Assembly (NCBI GenBank): GCA_944548615.1
Contig: OX155972.1
Coordinates: 1,037,854 to 1,101,853, forward strand
Length of the DNA: 64,000 nucleotides
DNA from: Micropterix aruncella
Taxonomy: Eukaryota > Arthropoda > Insecta > Lepidoptera > Micropterigidae
Direction of reading: 5' to 3'
Shown: positions 52,960-63,445 of the stretch, one piece after another
Position numbering within the stretch: position 1 is the stretch's first letter
Layout: every line of letters starts with the position of its first letter
Position numbers and translations under genes: made by a program
Notes under the pieces: model-generated
The model's database searches: none
Told to the model about the DNA's origin: nothing
The model's input: only the letters and a program-made list of their open reading frames with translations

Positions 52960-53960
52960 CATCATATTATATTCTATTAAAATTATTCCTATTATTCGAC
53001 ACACACCGAGAAAAATATAACGCTTTAACACACGGAAATACGCATGTTTCAACAGTAATTACGTATAAATGTATATATTTACATGTATATATATAACAAC
53101 TACAAATGTATATATTTATTACATAGCTATATTTTTTATAAAATTGGTATATTTATGTGTATATACAGGTGGTGGGTCCAAATAATTTATTTAAAAAAAA
53201 ACACTTAATTTCTTAAAATTGCATAAAAATATGCACATCTAGAGACGGGCCAAATTATCGCCTAGTTAGATGTGCTATTGGCAGTAAAGGTCATGTAAGA
53301 TGTGTTAAACCTCCCTATATTAATTATTCAATAATTTATATAATTAATAAAAGATTACATGACCAATGAATGAACTGTATACCTAATCCTATGTACCTAA
53401 ATAAATAAATAAATAATAAATATAACATGTACTGAGGTCCGTAGGTAGTATGTCCGTAGGTATCAACATGACGCGTAACGGTATATATCACGAGAATGAT
53501 AACTATACCGCACATTAATTACGGCGCACAACGAGATTTTGCTTTTACTATGATATACCAATTAATTTATTTTATTGTGATTGTGATGTAGTAACACAGA
53601 GTTTTAATAATAATAATTAAAAAACGCTTTATTTGCTTAATCGAAAAGGCGAGCTAATTGCCTGAAGGCAATATCTTACAGCCAAAGTTAACCTAGTGGA
53701 ACAACATGTCATGCGGTAAACATAAGATACTAATAAATTATAGCAATATTATACAGTTATGTTCGTATTACCCGCACAAAGCATGGTGTTACATATTAAT
53801 CGAGTAATGGAGTTTCAACAGAATTCCTTGTAATTCAACAACATTACGATTGGAACATAATTATTTTGTATAAACCCGTAATAACAGAACGGTAATATGA
53901 GACGAAATCCAATATTATTCTCAGTGCACATAAGCCTATGGACATAGGTAGAATCACTCT
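52960..53960. repeat. Family F dispersed repeat, copy 2
   Basis: Shares the blocks described for 15290-15679. It is uninterrupted at the position where copy 1 holds the solo LTR, which supports that boundary. A CR1-like LINE stub at 53605-53790 (AACGCTTTATTTGC, AAAAGGCGAGCTAATTGCC, AACCTAGTGGAACAAC) is inserted in it on minus. Confidence 0.6.
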
Positions 53961-54663
53961 ATATATGGCTGGGTTATATATTCTGATTTTTAAAACTACT
54001 TGCTTAATTCTAAAGGATAAAGGATCATGAATTTCTACTTTCGAAAATGCGGCAAAAGAAGTAAATTTTCGAAAGTGAGCAAACCTTTATAGCTGCAGCT
54101 TTCCTGTTAGCCTATCTGATTGCCCGTATTAGGTACGTTATTAAATCAACTGTGAGGCCAGCCGCTGAAATTCCTACGATTTATTGCTGTATTATCCGTA
54201 GGATTTATGGCTCTATTAAAACTGAACGCCTATGGTTTGAGACTTCGCTGGCCGAGGTGCTAAATTTTGTGGATTTAACTACAGAATGACTTTTAAATTG
54301 AAGGCAGTCCTTTTCGTAGCAGTTCTTATATCTGTAATTAGGAGTTGCCTCTGTTTCTTTGTCGTGTTTCTCACGCATTCGACATGGTTGATGAAATACG
54401 AAATTCGTGGTTTTTAAGATTTTGCACTGAATTATCGTGAATAGTACCTCTTCGTTTTGAACCTTATTAAACCGTCTTTATCAGTGCCATATAAGATACT
54501 TTTTAGCGCGAAGTAATGAACAAATACCCTCTCCGTCTTAGAAATTAATAAAGGGGATCCAAACTAAGATGGTGTATAACCCTGTACCAATCTCCTAATT
54601 CCAAATCCCGCAGTGCCGACAAATTATTACGTGTGTATCGCTTCGTCATATAGGACACACACA
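53960..54663. other. No gene recognised (about 700 bp)
   Basis: TTTCGAAA(A/G)TG pair near 54038 and 54070 and no coding signal. It precedes the Harbinger target site. Confidence 0.4.
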
Positions 54664-54805
54664 TAAGGCCTAGTTCGCACGAGAGTTAAAAAAGCGTTGC
54701 GTTAAAATCCGGCGTTGGCGCTTTTAAAACGCCCTCTCTGTAATTGTTCATACGAACGCTTTAAAATCACTCTTGTCTCGTCTCTTGCTTCAGTAAGACG
54801 TGGAA

Positions 54806-57141
54806 ATGGTTTCTGCTAAATTAATAGCAATTGCGATTTGTGTTGCTAGAAGACGAAAATGAAAACAAAATGCATTCTGGGTACATCCTCTGAATGAACA
54901 GCGGTACTTTAAGGGGCAGTTTGTGACACTGTACGAAGAGTTGAGGCAATACCCCGAGAAATTTTTAAATTATTTTCGAATGTCTATAACAACATTTGAC
55001 GAATTGTTGGAAATAGTGGGGCCTCGAATAATACTTCAAGATACCAACATGCGTTTGGCGATACCACCTGTACAACGACTGGTTGTTACACTGAGGTAAG
55101 TTAAACAATAATAAGAAAATTACAAAGCAATTTTTATTTATTAAAAACTTCTTACATTTAAATATCATCTGGAGACAAGTAAAATTCTTCTGGTGAAGTT
55201 ATATTGATCAATGGGCTATGAACCGTTGTTGAGCTTGATGGGTGAGTGTTCGATGGAGATGGGCAACTATTTGGGCTGAAAATGGGAAAAAAACTTTGTG
55301 CGGAGTGTGGTCTAGAACTTTGTGCAGTTGAATTAGCGGGGCGGTATTGACGATTCTCTAAAATTTGAATTACTTTCGATGGATTTACAGAATTAACGGA
55401 TGAGGATTGATGCAATGACGGTTTTGGGTGTGACTCTGAGTGCTGCTGATACATATCACGCGCTTGAGTGAATGTTGGCTGTGAGTACTGCTGCTGTGGC
55501 GTCTGAGTATAGATGAACGTGGTCCCCGGCTGCTGATATACATGAAGAGCTTGAGTGGATGTTGGTTGTGAGTGCTGCTGTTGTGTGGTCTGAGTATAGA
55601 TGGGTGTTGATTGAAGCGAAAGGTTAGAATTTAGGTGACTGAAATATGGTTCTATGTTTGGTCTATTAAGCGATGATTGCTTAGGCTGAATGATGTATGT
55701 ATTATGCGACCTATTTGAGAAAGTGCGAATTACGTTTAATATTTCGATCTTGGCTAACATTTTGGTATCATCGTCCATCTTTTTAAGCGATTGAACCAGT
55801 GACAAACAGAATGATTTATCCTCGTCCGTTTCAGACATTTCTTTGTTAATGGCCTTCAGAATTTCATCCTCAAATGATGATGTAGTTTTCTTTTTCTTCT
55901 TTGGATTCACTGAAACATTACGAGTGTCAGTCGAAGATCCAGCGGGTGAATTTTCAATATTCGGTGTTAACGGGCTTTCAGTATTTTGCTCTGATAAATT
56001 TGTTGGAAAGCTGTAGTTTCCAGAAGTTATGGCATCTTTGACGTGCGGAACTAGAAATAGTAATTCATCGTAATATCTGTATTTTTTTCTCTTTTTTGCA
56101 CCTTGTCCTGATGTAACATTTTTTTGGGCTTGATACTCACGCCGGAAGTTGTCCCTTAAGTGTTTCCACTTTGCTTGTATGTCTTTGCCTAAAAAGGAAA
56201 TATAATTTAATGTGTCATCAAATTTCATTTGTTACAGATTTCTAGCATCAGGCAACAATTTTCATGATTTACATTATCAGTTTCTACTTGGAGTGTCTAC
56301 CATACATTACATTGTTAAACAAGTTTGTGATGCAATATGGATTTTTTTAAGGCCTATGTATATGCCAGAAAAAACAAAGAATGACTTCAAAAAAATATCA
56401 GAAGAATTTTATAACCGCACTAATTTTCCCAATGTGATCGGATGTGTCGATGGCAAACACATTGAAATAACAAAGCCCGATCAAAGCGGCTCACTGTATT
56501 ATAATTATAAAAATTACTTTTCCATAATTTTAATGGCAATTTGTGATGCGAACTATTGTTTTACTTGCATTGAAGTAGGAGCATACGGCGGTTCCGCTGA
56601 CTCAAACGTATTTAAAAATACATCATTTAACAGGCAATTAGAATCAGGTCAAATCGATTTACCAGAACCGAAAACGCTACCGAATGATCCAAATGGTAAA
56701 CGTATGCCATTTGTATTAATTGGCAATGAAGCCTTTGCCTTATCGGAACATGTTTTACGACCATATCCGAACCGCAACTTGTCCATGCAACAACGTGTTT
56801 ATAATTATCGACTAACACGAGCACGAAGAATGATTGAATGCAGTTTTGGTATTCTATCAAACAAGTGGAGGATTTTAACAAGAGCTATAGATCTTCAACC
56901 CGATCGCACAATATCAGTAGTTAAAGCATGTTGCGTCCTACACAATTTTGTAAGAACTAAGGATGGATTGATATTTGATGATACTTTATTTGACAGTACA
57001 ATACTGGGTCTACAACCGACAGGTCTAAGAAGTAACCACACGGGTCTGGATATACGTGATTATTTTGCTAAATATTTTACATCGCCACAAGGTTCCATTC
57101 CATGGCAATACCAAGTTTTCAATAGACAGAATTGTGACTAA
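54806..57141 (+). pseudogene. Harbinger transposase, two exons, one in-frame TGA
   Basis: Exon 1 is 54806-55095, the intron 55096-56237 (GTAAGTT...TTACAG) and exon 2 56238-57141; the join keeps frame through LRFLASG. Exon 1 reads MVSAKLIAIAICVARRRK, TGA at 54860-54862, then NAFWVHPLNEQRYFKGQF, YFRMSITTFDELLEIVGPRI and MRLAIPPVQRLVVTL, the usual helix-rich N-terminus. Exon 2 is the DDE domain: NVIGCVDGKHIEI (first Asp about residue 168), GAYGGSADSNVF (second, about 218), and ARRMIECSFGILSNKWR (Glu about 297). Length about 395 codons is normal. The block usually read as GDEAF is GNEAF here, an unusual change. The intron contains the last exon of the MADF gene on the other strand. The TGA makes this copy probably inactive unless read through. 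Confidence 0.9.
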
Positions 57142-57413
57142 AGAGAAATAATACGTAGAAGTACCTATTTTATTAAAATAAATAAAGCCATTATTTACTT
57201 ACATCGTCTATTTTTTTCCTCATTGGTGAGGGTTTCCCCGTCGTCTGAGAGTTTAATTGTTATGTCCTCCCAGGCATTATTCTTCAGAAGTTTATTTGCA
57301 TATTCTGGCAACGTTTTTGCATATAGAAATGGACGAGACTCCACCTCTATAATTAGTACTTCGGGATCTACAACCCACGACATCGTATCGTCGTTCTGAG
57401 GACGTAAACACAA
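55158..57413 (-). CDS. Harbinger MADF-domain (Myb-like) protein, two exons
   Basis: Exon 1 is 57413-57203, the intron 57202-56189 (GTAAGTAA...TTTTTAG) and exon 2 56188-55158, giving about 413 codons; a second Met at 57383 (MSWVVDPEVL) may be the real start. The spliced N-terminus is a MADF domain: VDPEVLIIEVESRPFLYAKT, EYANKLLKNNAWEDI, NEEKNRRCKDIQAKWKHLRD, NFRREYQAQK and YRYYDELLFLVPHV, with the aromatic positions expected of this helix-turn-helix fold. Then a basic KKKKKT, an acidic ETDEDKSF helix, and a Gln/Thr-rich tail with tandem QxxHSQPT(S/F)TQA units. In Harbingers the partner DNA-binding protein helps bring transposase to the ends and into the nucleus. The frame is intact, unlike the transposase. 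Its intron contains transposase exon 2. Confidence 0.9.
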
Positions 57414-57683
57414 TCAAACACGTCCGACCGCTAAGCGAGCACGCGGCACACTGAACGCAACGCCGGCGCTTTTTTAGCGCTCGTGTGAATAATAATAAGA
57501 AGTCTCATATTGTCTATTCTATTTAACGCCCAACGCCCAGCGCTTAAAATACAACACTGCTCCATAAAAAAGCGTCGCGTTTTAAAAGCGCTGACGTGTG
57601 AACATATACTTGGGAATGCATCTGTTCTATTTGAACGCTTTTTTAACGGACGTTTAAAAAGCTCTCGTGCGAATTAGGCCTAA

Positions 57684-58120
57684 GCGAGTCGACACCGCGC
57701 GGTTGCTTTGTTCATTCGAGTTGAATCCTACCCGCCGTCGCATCATTGTCGCAAAATCGTCGAAAAACTCTCGTGCAAATTGGTGTGTGCTGATTCTCGT
57801 GCAAATTGGTGTGTGCTGTTTCGAGAATTGCGCGTGCGGTCCAGCATCTTCGCGGTCCAAGTTTGTGGAATCGAGTGGGAGCCAAGCAGCTCGTCATTCC
57901 GTCAGGTGCATCGACCTGTCCGATCGACCGTCGAAAAGGTTGGTGATTTGTTGGCATTTGTTCCATCGTTATGAAACGTCAATTTATCCCATAAGTCCAG
58001 TTCAGCCCTAATTATATCTTTATTTATCATACCAGACGGATACTACTGGAAATAGTTGAGAAATGCGTGCTCTATCTCTGGGCTGAAAAATCGTCAGTCA
58101 GCTAGAACACACCGTTACAG
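57684..58120. other. Unrecognised GC-richer sequence with 25-bp tandem duplication
   Basis: CTCGTGCAAATTGGTGTGTG occurs twice, 25 bp apart, at about 57768 and 57793. Open frames of 84-114 codons on both strands overlap and have no family resemblance. It may be an LTR-like or host segment. Confidence 0.4.
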
Positions 58121-58124
58121 ATAG

Positions 58125-58720
58125 AATAAATAAAATAAAATACAAACGGAGCTGGAAATCACCGACCGTAATCGAGCCTATCATAATGCTATTATTACAC
58201 TTCTGGGGGGCGAGCGGTGGATTCCGGACTAACGACCAGCTGTGATAGGTTTAGAACTGCTATCTTGCAACATGAGCGTTCACCTTACAACCCATTCACA
58301 CTCTCCTTCGAAGCGATCAAATTCGAGATGCGGAAATCGTGGTTGTAGATATTTTTTCTATGAAGGATTGATTATTTTCCTGGAGAGAATAAGATTTTTA
58401 AAGAGGCGAAACAGAGATTTGGCTGGCGGGCCACGAGCGCGAACTTCCATCGAGTGAAGGTGAATAGTGAAGTCGTTTCGGGTGACGGCATTTGCGAGAT
58501 CATGGTATTTATTTAATTTGAACTTGTGGTCTTTTGGTATATCTAATTCCCATTTAATAGTTAATTCTACAATAAATGCCATGATATCATCATATCGTGA
58601 TATCATATATATCATCCGATATAGAGAGTAAATAGTTATAGCTGGTCGGAGGGCAGTGCATCTCCGAGACTTTCAGGGAATTTATACTACTTAGAGACCG
58701 AATCGACCTCCACAATCCCA
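58125..58720 (-). pseudogene. Retroelement REL-type nuclease, copy B3
   Basis: Minus frame 58358-58615 reads IMAFIVELTIKWELDIPKDH, KFKLNKYHDLANAVTRNDFT, EVRARGPPAKSLFRLFKNLI and LSRKIINPS. The PD residues lie upstream at about 58650 in damaged sequence (CTALRP-like block). TVPW is changed to TIKW. The 3' part matches B1 and B2 (GATTACGGTCGGTGAT and AGCTCCGTTT). More decayed than B1 and B2. Confidence 0.55.
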
Positions 58721-58825
58721 TCTAAAGCTTCCTCGATTATTAAAAAAGATTTTGTAATGAAATATTTTTTGTCTTTGCCTTTATATAAGGCTACCTTGCA
58801 GCTAGCTAGAATATGTCTAGCTGTT

Positions 58826-58868
58826 CATGGGATGACGGGTTCACCCGTTGTAGTTGACAGCTCTAGTT
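58826..58868 (+). mobile_element. Retroposon A, 3' stub A12
   Basis: GGGATGACGGGTTCACCCGT then TGTAGTTGACAGCTCTAGTT: only the last ~40 bp of the family. Confidence 0.6.
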
Positions 58869-59079
58869 GTGCAAGGGGTATTGCTACAAGGTGGCTCCAA
58901 ATTAATCACCTTACCGGAAGATGTTACATATTTTGCAAATGGCGTCACACTTAACAGAAAAAAATGTAAAGGTCCAATTAAAGATTTTCATCACTCAAAA
59001 TATTCTTATTTATTTAGTAAAAAAGTTATTAAAAAAAAGTTGGATGATTAATTTTGCGGCACCTTGTACAAAAGGGACT

Positions 59080-59544
59080 TGTACAAAGGGGACATGGTAA
59101 AATTCCATTGTCAAACATCGTCGTTTTTTTTTCGAGAAATCAACATTTTTTATTGGCTTTATCTAAATATGTTTGTATGTAAATAAGCAAAACGAAATAT
59201 TACCTTTGATAGATAATCTAATAAAAATCACGATAGTGCGTACAATTTCTAAATAGGGTTCCGTATTTTTCCGTAAGACAAGTTTAAGTTAGAAATGCCG
59301 ATTGTTTCACTTTTTCGATTTTCTCATATTTATTCATAATTATCTAATTATTTAAAAAAAATGAGATTTCAGTATTCTATATACACAATTTCAGTGCAAT
59401 CATTTCACCGTTATTCTTTTTATGATTTCTATAGCAGTTCCATAGGTACCTATAGTACTTTTTGTCGAGCGCGGCGATATTGCAAGAAATTCCAATAAAT
59501 TGCCGCGGTCTGGCATGAAATTATGCCGCTACTCGAAGGGTTAA
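59080..59544. mobile_element. Family H element, piggyBac-like end, copy 2
   Basis: Reverse of 18733-19045 with the terminus ACTCGAAGGGTTAA. No transposase. Confidence 0.5.
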
Positions 59545-60175
59545 ATATATTTGCATTAATTTATAATTTATTTATTTAGAATAACAATCTATTGTAGAAT
59601 ATAACACATGCTATTTCGTGCTATTAATGCCATAAACAAAAAAGTTATGATGACATAACCGAAATATTTCGGGTAATTAAAAAAAAAAAAAAATATACGG
59701 TGATATTAGGACTTAGTGTCTATGTGTAAAAGCTAGCAAATCACCTCCACAATCCATCAAAAAATTGCGTCGATTTATCAGCTACACACTCTGTATGAAC
59801 ATTTTTCCTTTAGCGTACTGACAACCACTGTTTAGCAATCTTTATAATACTGAAAGTCAATTTCTTTTTTCACGACGGCTGTTAGTCTATGCATGTCGGA
59901 GGACTCATGAGAATATTCGTTAAATCCAAATGAAGTAAAACGAAACTTCGGTTGTAACAAAATGCCGTGCACCTCCCGTTATTAAATGTTCCAATCAATT
60001 TCTGCCGTATAACTGCCGTAGTTGCGAGAAAGGGTAAGTAGCTGAGGTGGGTAAAAGTCTGCTGCCTCACGCGATGCACAAGGGCTGTGTGCTGTGTGCC
60101 CCGTAACCCGCAATTATTGTATGATTCGTTAAGGAAACACGTCACAGGAAACATCAAAGCACCGGCAAATATACG
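59545..60175. other. No gene; small repeat Q
   Basis: AGCAAATCACCTCCACAATC near 59737 and its surroundings (~120 bp) recur at 63700-63830 in the same orientation. The 91-codon minus frame 59882-60157 has no recognisable domain. Confidence 0.4.
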
Positions 60176-60178
60176 GCC

Positions 60179-61138
60179 ATGATATTACGGCGCAAAAGTT
60201 ATGGGGGAGTTATAAGACTCGGCAAGTTTGATTCGGTTATACCCCTATTAGAGAAAACATATAGAATGCCATATAAAATCCTGCCTCTAGTACGGGTGCG
60301 ATGTACGTCACTAAGAACTTACTGTTCGCGACCTCGGGTAAACCGTCACGAAAATATAAAAGTCACTCAGTATTCAGTATTCAATTTATTCATTCAGAAT
60401 CCTACTACAGAATCCTACTTTGATTCCCAGCTTACGTTCAAGGAGCACATTGCTAATTTGTCCAAATCCTCTTTTAAGCTACTAGGGTTTGTTATTCGCA
60501 ACCTAAAGCATTTTCACAATGTACGGGTTATGCATACATTATATAATTCAATTGTGAGAAGCAGATTGGAAACGAATGCAGTTATATGGAATCCACATCA
60601 GGATCATTATATCACTATGTTGGAAAAAAAACAAAAATGTTTCTTACGCTTTATATATTTTAAGCAGTACGGATATTATCCGTACTTATACCCTACTAGT
60701 TTTCTACTAGGCATGGTGGGCTATAACTCTCTTAAGTTGCGTAGAGAAATGCTCGCCATGGCCTACGTTTTCAAGCTGATTAGGGGAAGAGTTGATAATC
60801 CTAGCATGCTAGCGAAGGTTTGTCTCTTTGTCCCGGACAATTATAATCGTGCTCGCACTCATAATCTATTTGCGGAGCCGTCCTCGCGCACAAACCTAAG
60901 TCGATGGAGTCTGCTTACACGAGCTTTGCGGCACATAAATGCGCTTTGTTGGACAGCGCCAGACTTTGATAATTTTACAGCGAGCCCGCATCTCTTCAAG
61001 GTGTGGGCATTGCGCTACTTGTTTATGTCAGAATAATATAAACTGTTTTCACTCTTTATGTACTGTAAGTTTGTAAGTTTTTCTATTCTTAATGCCTGTA
61101 TTTGTATTTAACGCTTATTTAAACATGTTATGTATGTA
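60179..61138 (+). pseudogene. LINE fragment, RT thumb/C-terminal region
   Basis: Long open frame 60179-61036; LINE residues begin at about codon 79: ESYFDSQLTFKEHIANLSKS, SFKLLGFVIRNLKHFHNVRV, MHTLYNSIVRSRLETNAVIW, KLRREMLAMAYVFKLIRGRV and LCWTAPDFDNFTASPHLFK. This is the segment after the palm of a jockey-type LINE, in very good condition. The first ~78 codons are not RT-like. The reversed relative at 62440-63440 matches block by block. The 3' UTR is interrupted at 61138 by a Penelope insertion. Confidence 0.75.
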
Positions 61139-61798
61139 AATAGGATAGAAAACGAATTTACCGCGTGAAATTTGTAGGACCCGACGTTTCGGTGACGTTG
61201 CAGCCGCCGTTGTCTAGGGTAGACTGGAGAGCTGTCAGTCCGTTGTTTTGCGGGTAGGCCGCAAACCGCTGCCGCCACTGCGTAGGTTATAACGGTGGTG
61301 GGGGGCCGGGCTCGGAGCGCGGGAATTTTTAAAATCCGTCTTGCACACAACACTCACTGTATCCTGTTTTACGTCTTTGCGTTCGGCGTTCGGCGGCGGG
61401 AACATTTTAAGAAGAGGGTTCCACGTAGAAGAGAGTTTGTAGCCGTCATCTCTATTGAAGTTCGGAGTTCTTCTTATTTCAATGGCTTCCCGGATCATGC
61501 GAGGAAAGTAGAATTGTTCCTTGGATAGAACAATGGGATTTTGAAACTGCATCCAGTGGTTACTTCCGCTATCCGATATATGTTCGCAGCCCGGCCCCCC
61601 ACCACCGTTATAACCTACGCAGTGGCGGCAGCGGTTTGCGGCCTACCCGCAAAACAACGGACTGACAGCTCTCCAGTCTACCCTAGACAACGGCGGCTGC
61701 AACGTCACCGAAACGTCGGGTCCTACAAATTTCACGCGGTAAATTCGTTTTCTATCCTATTTATAATGTCAAACAACCGCGATAGTCTTCGATTTTAT
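61139..61798. mobile_element. Penelope-like inverted insertion, 660 bp, 14-bp TSD
   Basis: Exact duplication ATGTTATGTATGTA at 61125-61138 and 61799-61812. The left arm (61139-61580, minus) includes the terminal repeat and about 105 C-terminal codons (frame 61235-61552). The right arm (61581-61798, plus) includes the last ~35 codons, the terminal repeat and the tail. The coding piece is apparently identical in protein to 36780-37091. The tail is on the right only. A recent insertion. Confidence 0.9.
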
Positions 61799-61925
61799 AT
61801 GTTATGTATGTAGTTGTAAGAATTCTATTATTTTTTTATATTTATGTGTATATTTCATATCAACGCATTGGTATAAACTGTAATGTTGATTTGTTATGAA
61901 ATAAACAAATAAATAAATAAATAAA

Positions 61926-62149
61926 TACTACTATTATAAACGCGAAAATTTGTAAGAATGTATGTATGGATGTTTGTTACTCTTCCACGCAAAAACTACT
62001 AAATGGATTTTGATGAAACTTTGCAATAATATATGTAGCTTACACATGAGAATAACACATAGGCTATAATTTATAAAGATATACAGTTTTCTATCATCAT
62101 TATCTCAATTTTTCATCACCACGCGGGTGAAACCGCAGGGCGCAGCTAG
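61926..62149 (+). mobile_element. Mini-Helitron, 224 bp
   Basis: Starts TACTACTATTATAAACGCGA (first base pair changed from the usual TC) and ends GGGCGCAGCTAG before T, with the GCGGGTGAAACCGC stem just inside. Partner of 46899-47123. It sits in an (AAAT)n run. Confidence 0.75.
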
Positions 62150-62159
62150 TATACAATAA

Positions 62160-62435
62160 AAGCATGAATTATGAATTAAAGCTAATTATCGCATATTAGA
62201 ATTCGTCAGTTGCTAGTAATATATAATTATATATAGATATAAAACTATTAAAGCATTAACATTAATTCGACAATAGCGTTGACTAAAGTGTGCTTTACAC
62301 GGTAGACAAATAAAATTTGAAACAAAATAGAGCTGAATCCTTGTACATGAGTATACATATAAGAACTACACTCACACAATCACTCGGTTTTCTTCTTCGG
62401 GCATGTCAGCCCTTCGTGATATATCAACATGTAAA
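62160..62435. other. No feature recognised
   Basis: AT-rich; possibly 3' UTR of the LINE fragment on minus that follows. Confidence 0.4.
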
Positions 62436-62439
62436 AGCA

Positions 62440-63445
62440 ATATAAATATCCAGGTTTGCCGCTGTTGAACACAGCGTATTTATGTGCTGTCAGCAGACTC
62501 CACCGACATTAGTTCGCGAAGACGGCTCCGCAAATAAATTATTTGATCGAGGTCGATTATAGTTATCCTGAACGAAGAGCCAACCCTTCGCTAGCTTGCT
62601 AGGATTATCAAATCTACCCCGGATCAGCTTGAATAAATTAATAGTTATAAAAAAAAAACACTAAAACACGCATTTAGGCACAATCATACCCTTGGCGGTA
62701 GCATGTAAGATACGACCGGCACGACCGTGGCTATGATACGATATTCTATCATGGAATGCCAGTGCCTATCTTCCGGCTTCATCATCAGACCTTGAAACCT
62801 AATCGTGGTCAAAGTTCATTCCAAGACTTTTCTAACAAGTCCAAACACAGCTATGATACGATGTTCCATCATGAAGTTCCAGTTCATATCTTCCGACTCC
62901 ATCATCAGATCAGTTAGACAGTACCATATTATTGTATTGTCATCAGAACTACATACAGCTGCCAATTTTCATGACGCTACGATCCTTGGAAGATGGTTGT
63001 TATTAGTTACCTTAGATTCCATTACATAGTTACATACCTAATAAAAGCGTGTTAGAAAGGAAGGTCGTGGTGAGCATTTCTCTATGCAATTAAAGGAAAA
63101 TATAGCCCACGTAATAAACTAGTAGGGTATGAGTAAGGATAGTATCCGTATTGCTTGAAAAATACGTTTTTTTTTAAAACAAAATGATATAAAGATTCTT
63201 ATGAGGATTCCATATATCTGCATTAGTTTCTTTATCTACCTCTCACAAATGAATTATACAATGTACGCATAACCCGGACACACTGAAAATGCTTTAGATT
63301 ACGAATAATGAAACCTAGCAACTTAAAAGAGGATCTGGACAAGTCAGTGATATGTCCATAAAGCTGAAAATCAAAGAGAACTCTTAGGTTCTTTATTTTC
63401 GCAACCCTAGCTTGCACATGATACATATCCATTCAACACAAGCAC
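62440..63445 (-). pseudogene. LINE fragment split by family C copy 3
   Basis: On minus, 63432-63060 reads IKNLRVLFDFQLYGHITDLS, SFKLLGFIIRNLKHFQCVRV then MRTLYNSFVRGR, a stop, and remnants to the GAAATGCTCACCACG block. After the insertion, 62635-62440 continues FKLIRG-like, the LRxxLFAEPSS-equivalent (TTTGCGGAGCCGTCTTCGCG) and later codons. It is the same family as 60415-61036 but more broken. Confidence 0.7.
62641..63052 (+). mobile_element. Family C element, copy 3
   Basis: Bounded by CACTAAAACACGCATTTA on the left and AATAAAAGCGTGTTAG on the right, which are inverted repeats. It has only about one and a half 120-bp units. Reverse of copies 1 and 2. Its position inside a continuous LINE match gives the clearest view of the element's ends. 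Confidence 0.7.

Larger units (their letters stand above)
54667..57680. mobile_element. Complete PIF/Harbinger element, 3014 bp
   Basis: TIRs GGCCTAGTTCGCACGAGAG and, at the right end, CTCTCGTGCGAATTAGGCC. The TSD is TAA at 54664-54666 and 57681-57683, the preferred PIF/Harbinger target. Subterminal regions are rich in AAAAGCG/CGCTTTT motifs on both strands (54690-54770 and 57455-57660), possible transposase or MADF binding sites. It carries both genes expected of an autonomous element: DDE transposase and a MADF/Myb-like DNA-binding protein. The only obvious lesion is one in-frame stop in transposase exon 1. Confidence 0.93.

Noticed and set aside
55096..56237. Separate unrelated minus gene of 356 codons starting MKFDDTLNYISFLG
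   Set aside because: The first codons of that frame are intron. The conserved MADF start is the exon at 57413-57203, and the splice join gives a continuous domain.
57667..58011. 114-codon plus frame after the Harbinger element
   Set aside because: It begins inside the TIR, overlaps other frames on both strands and shows no domain.
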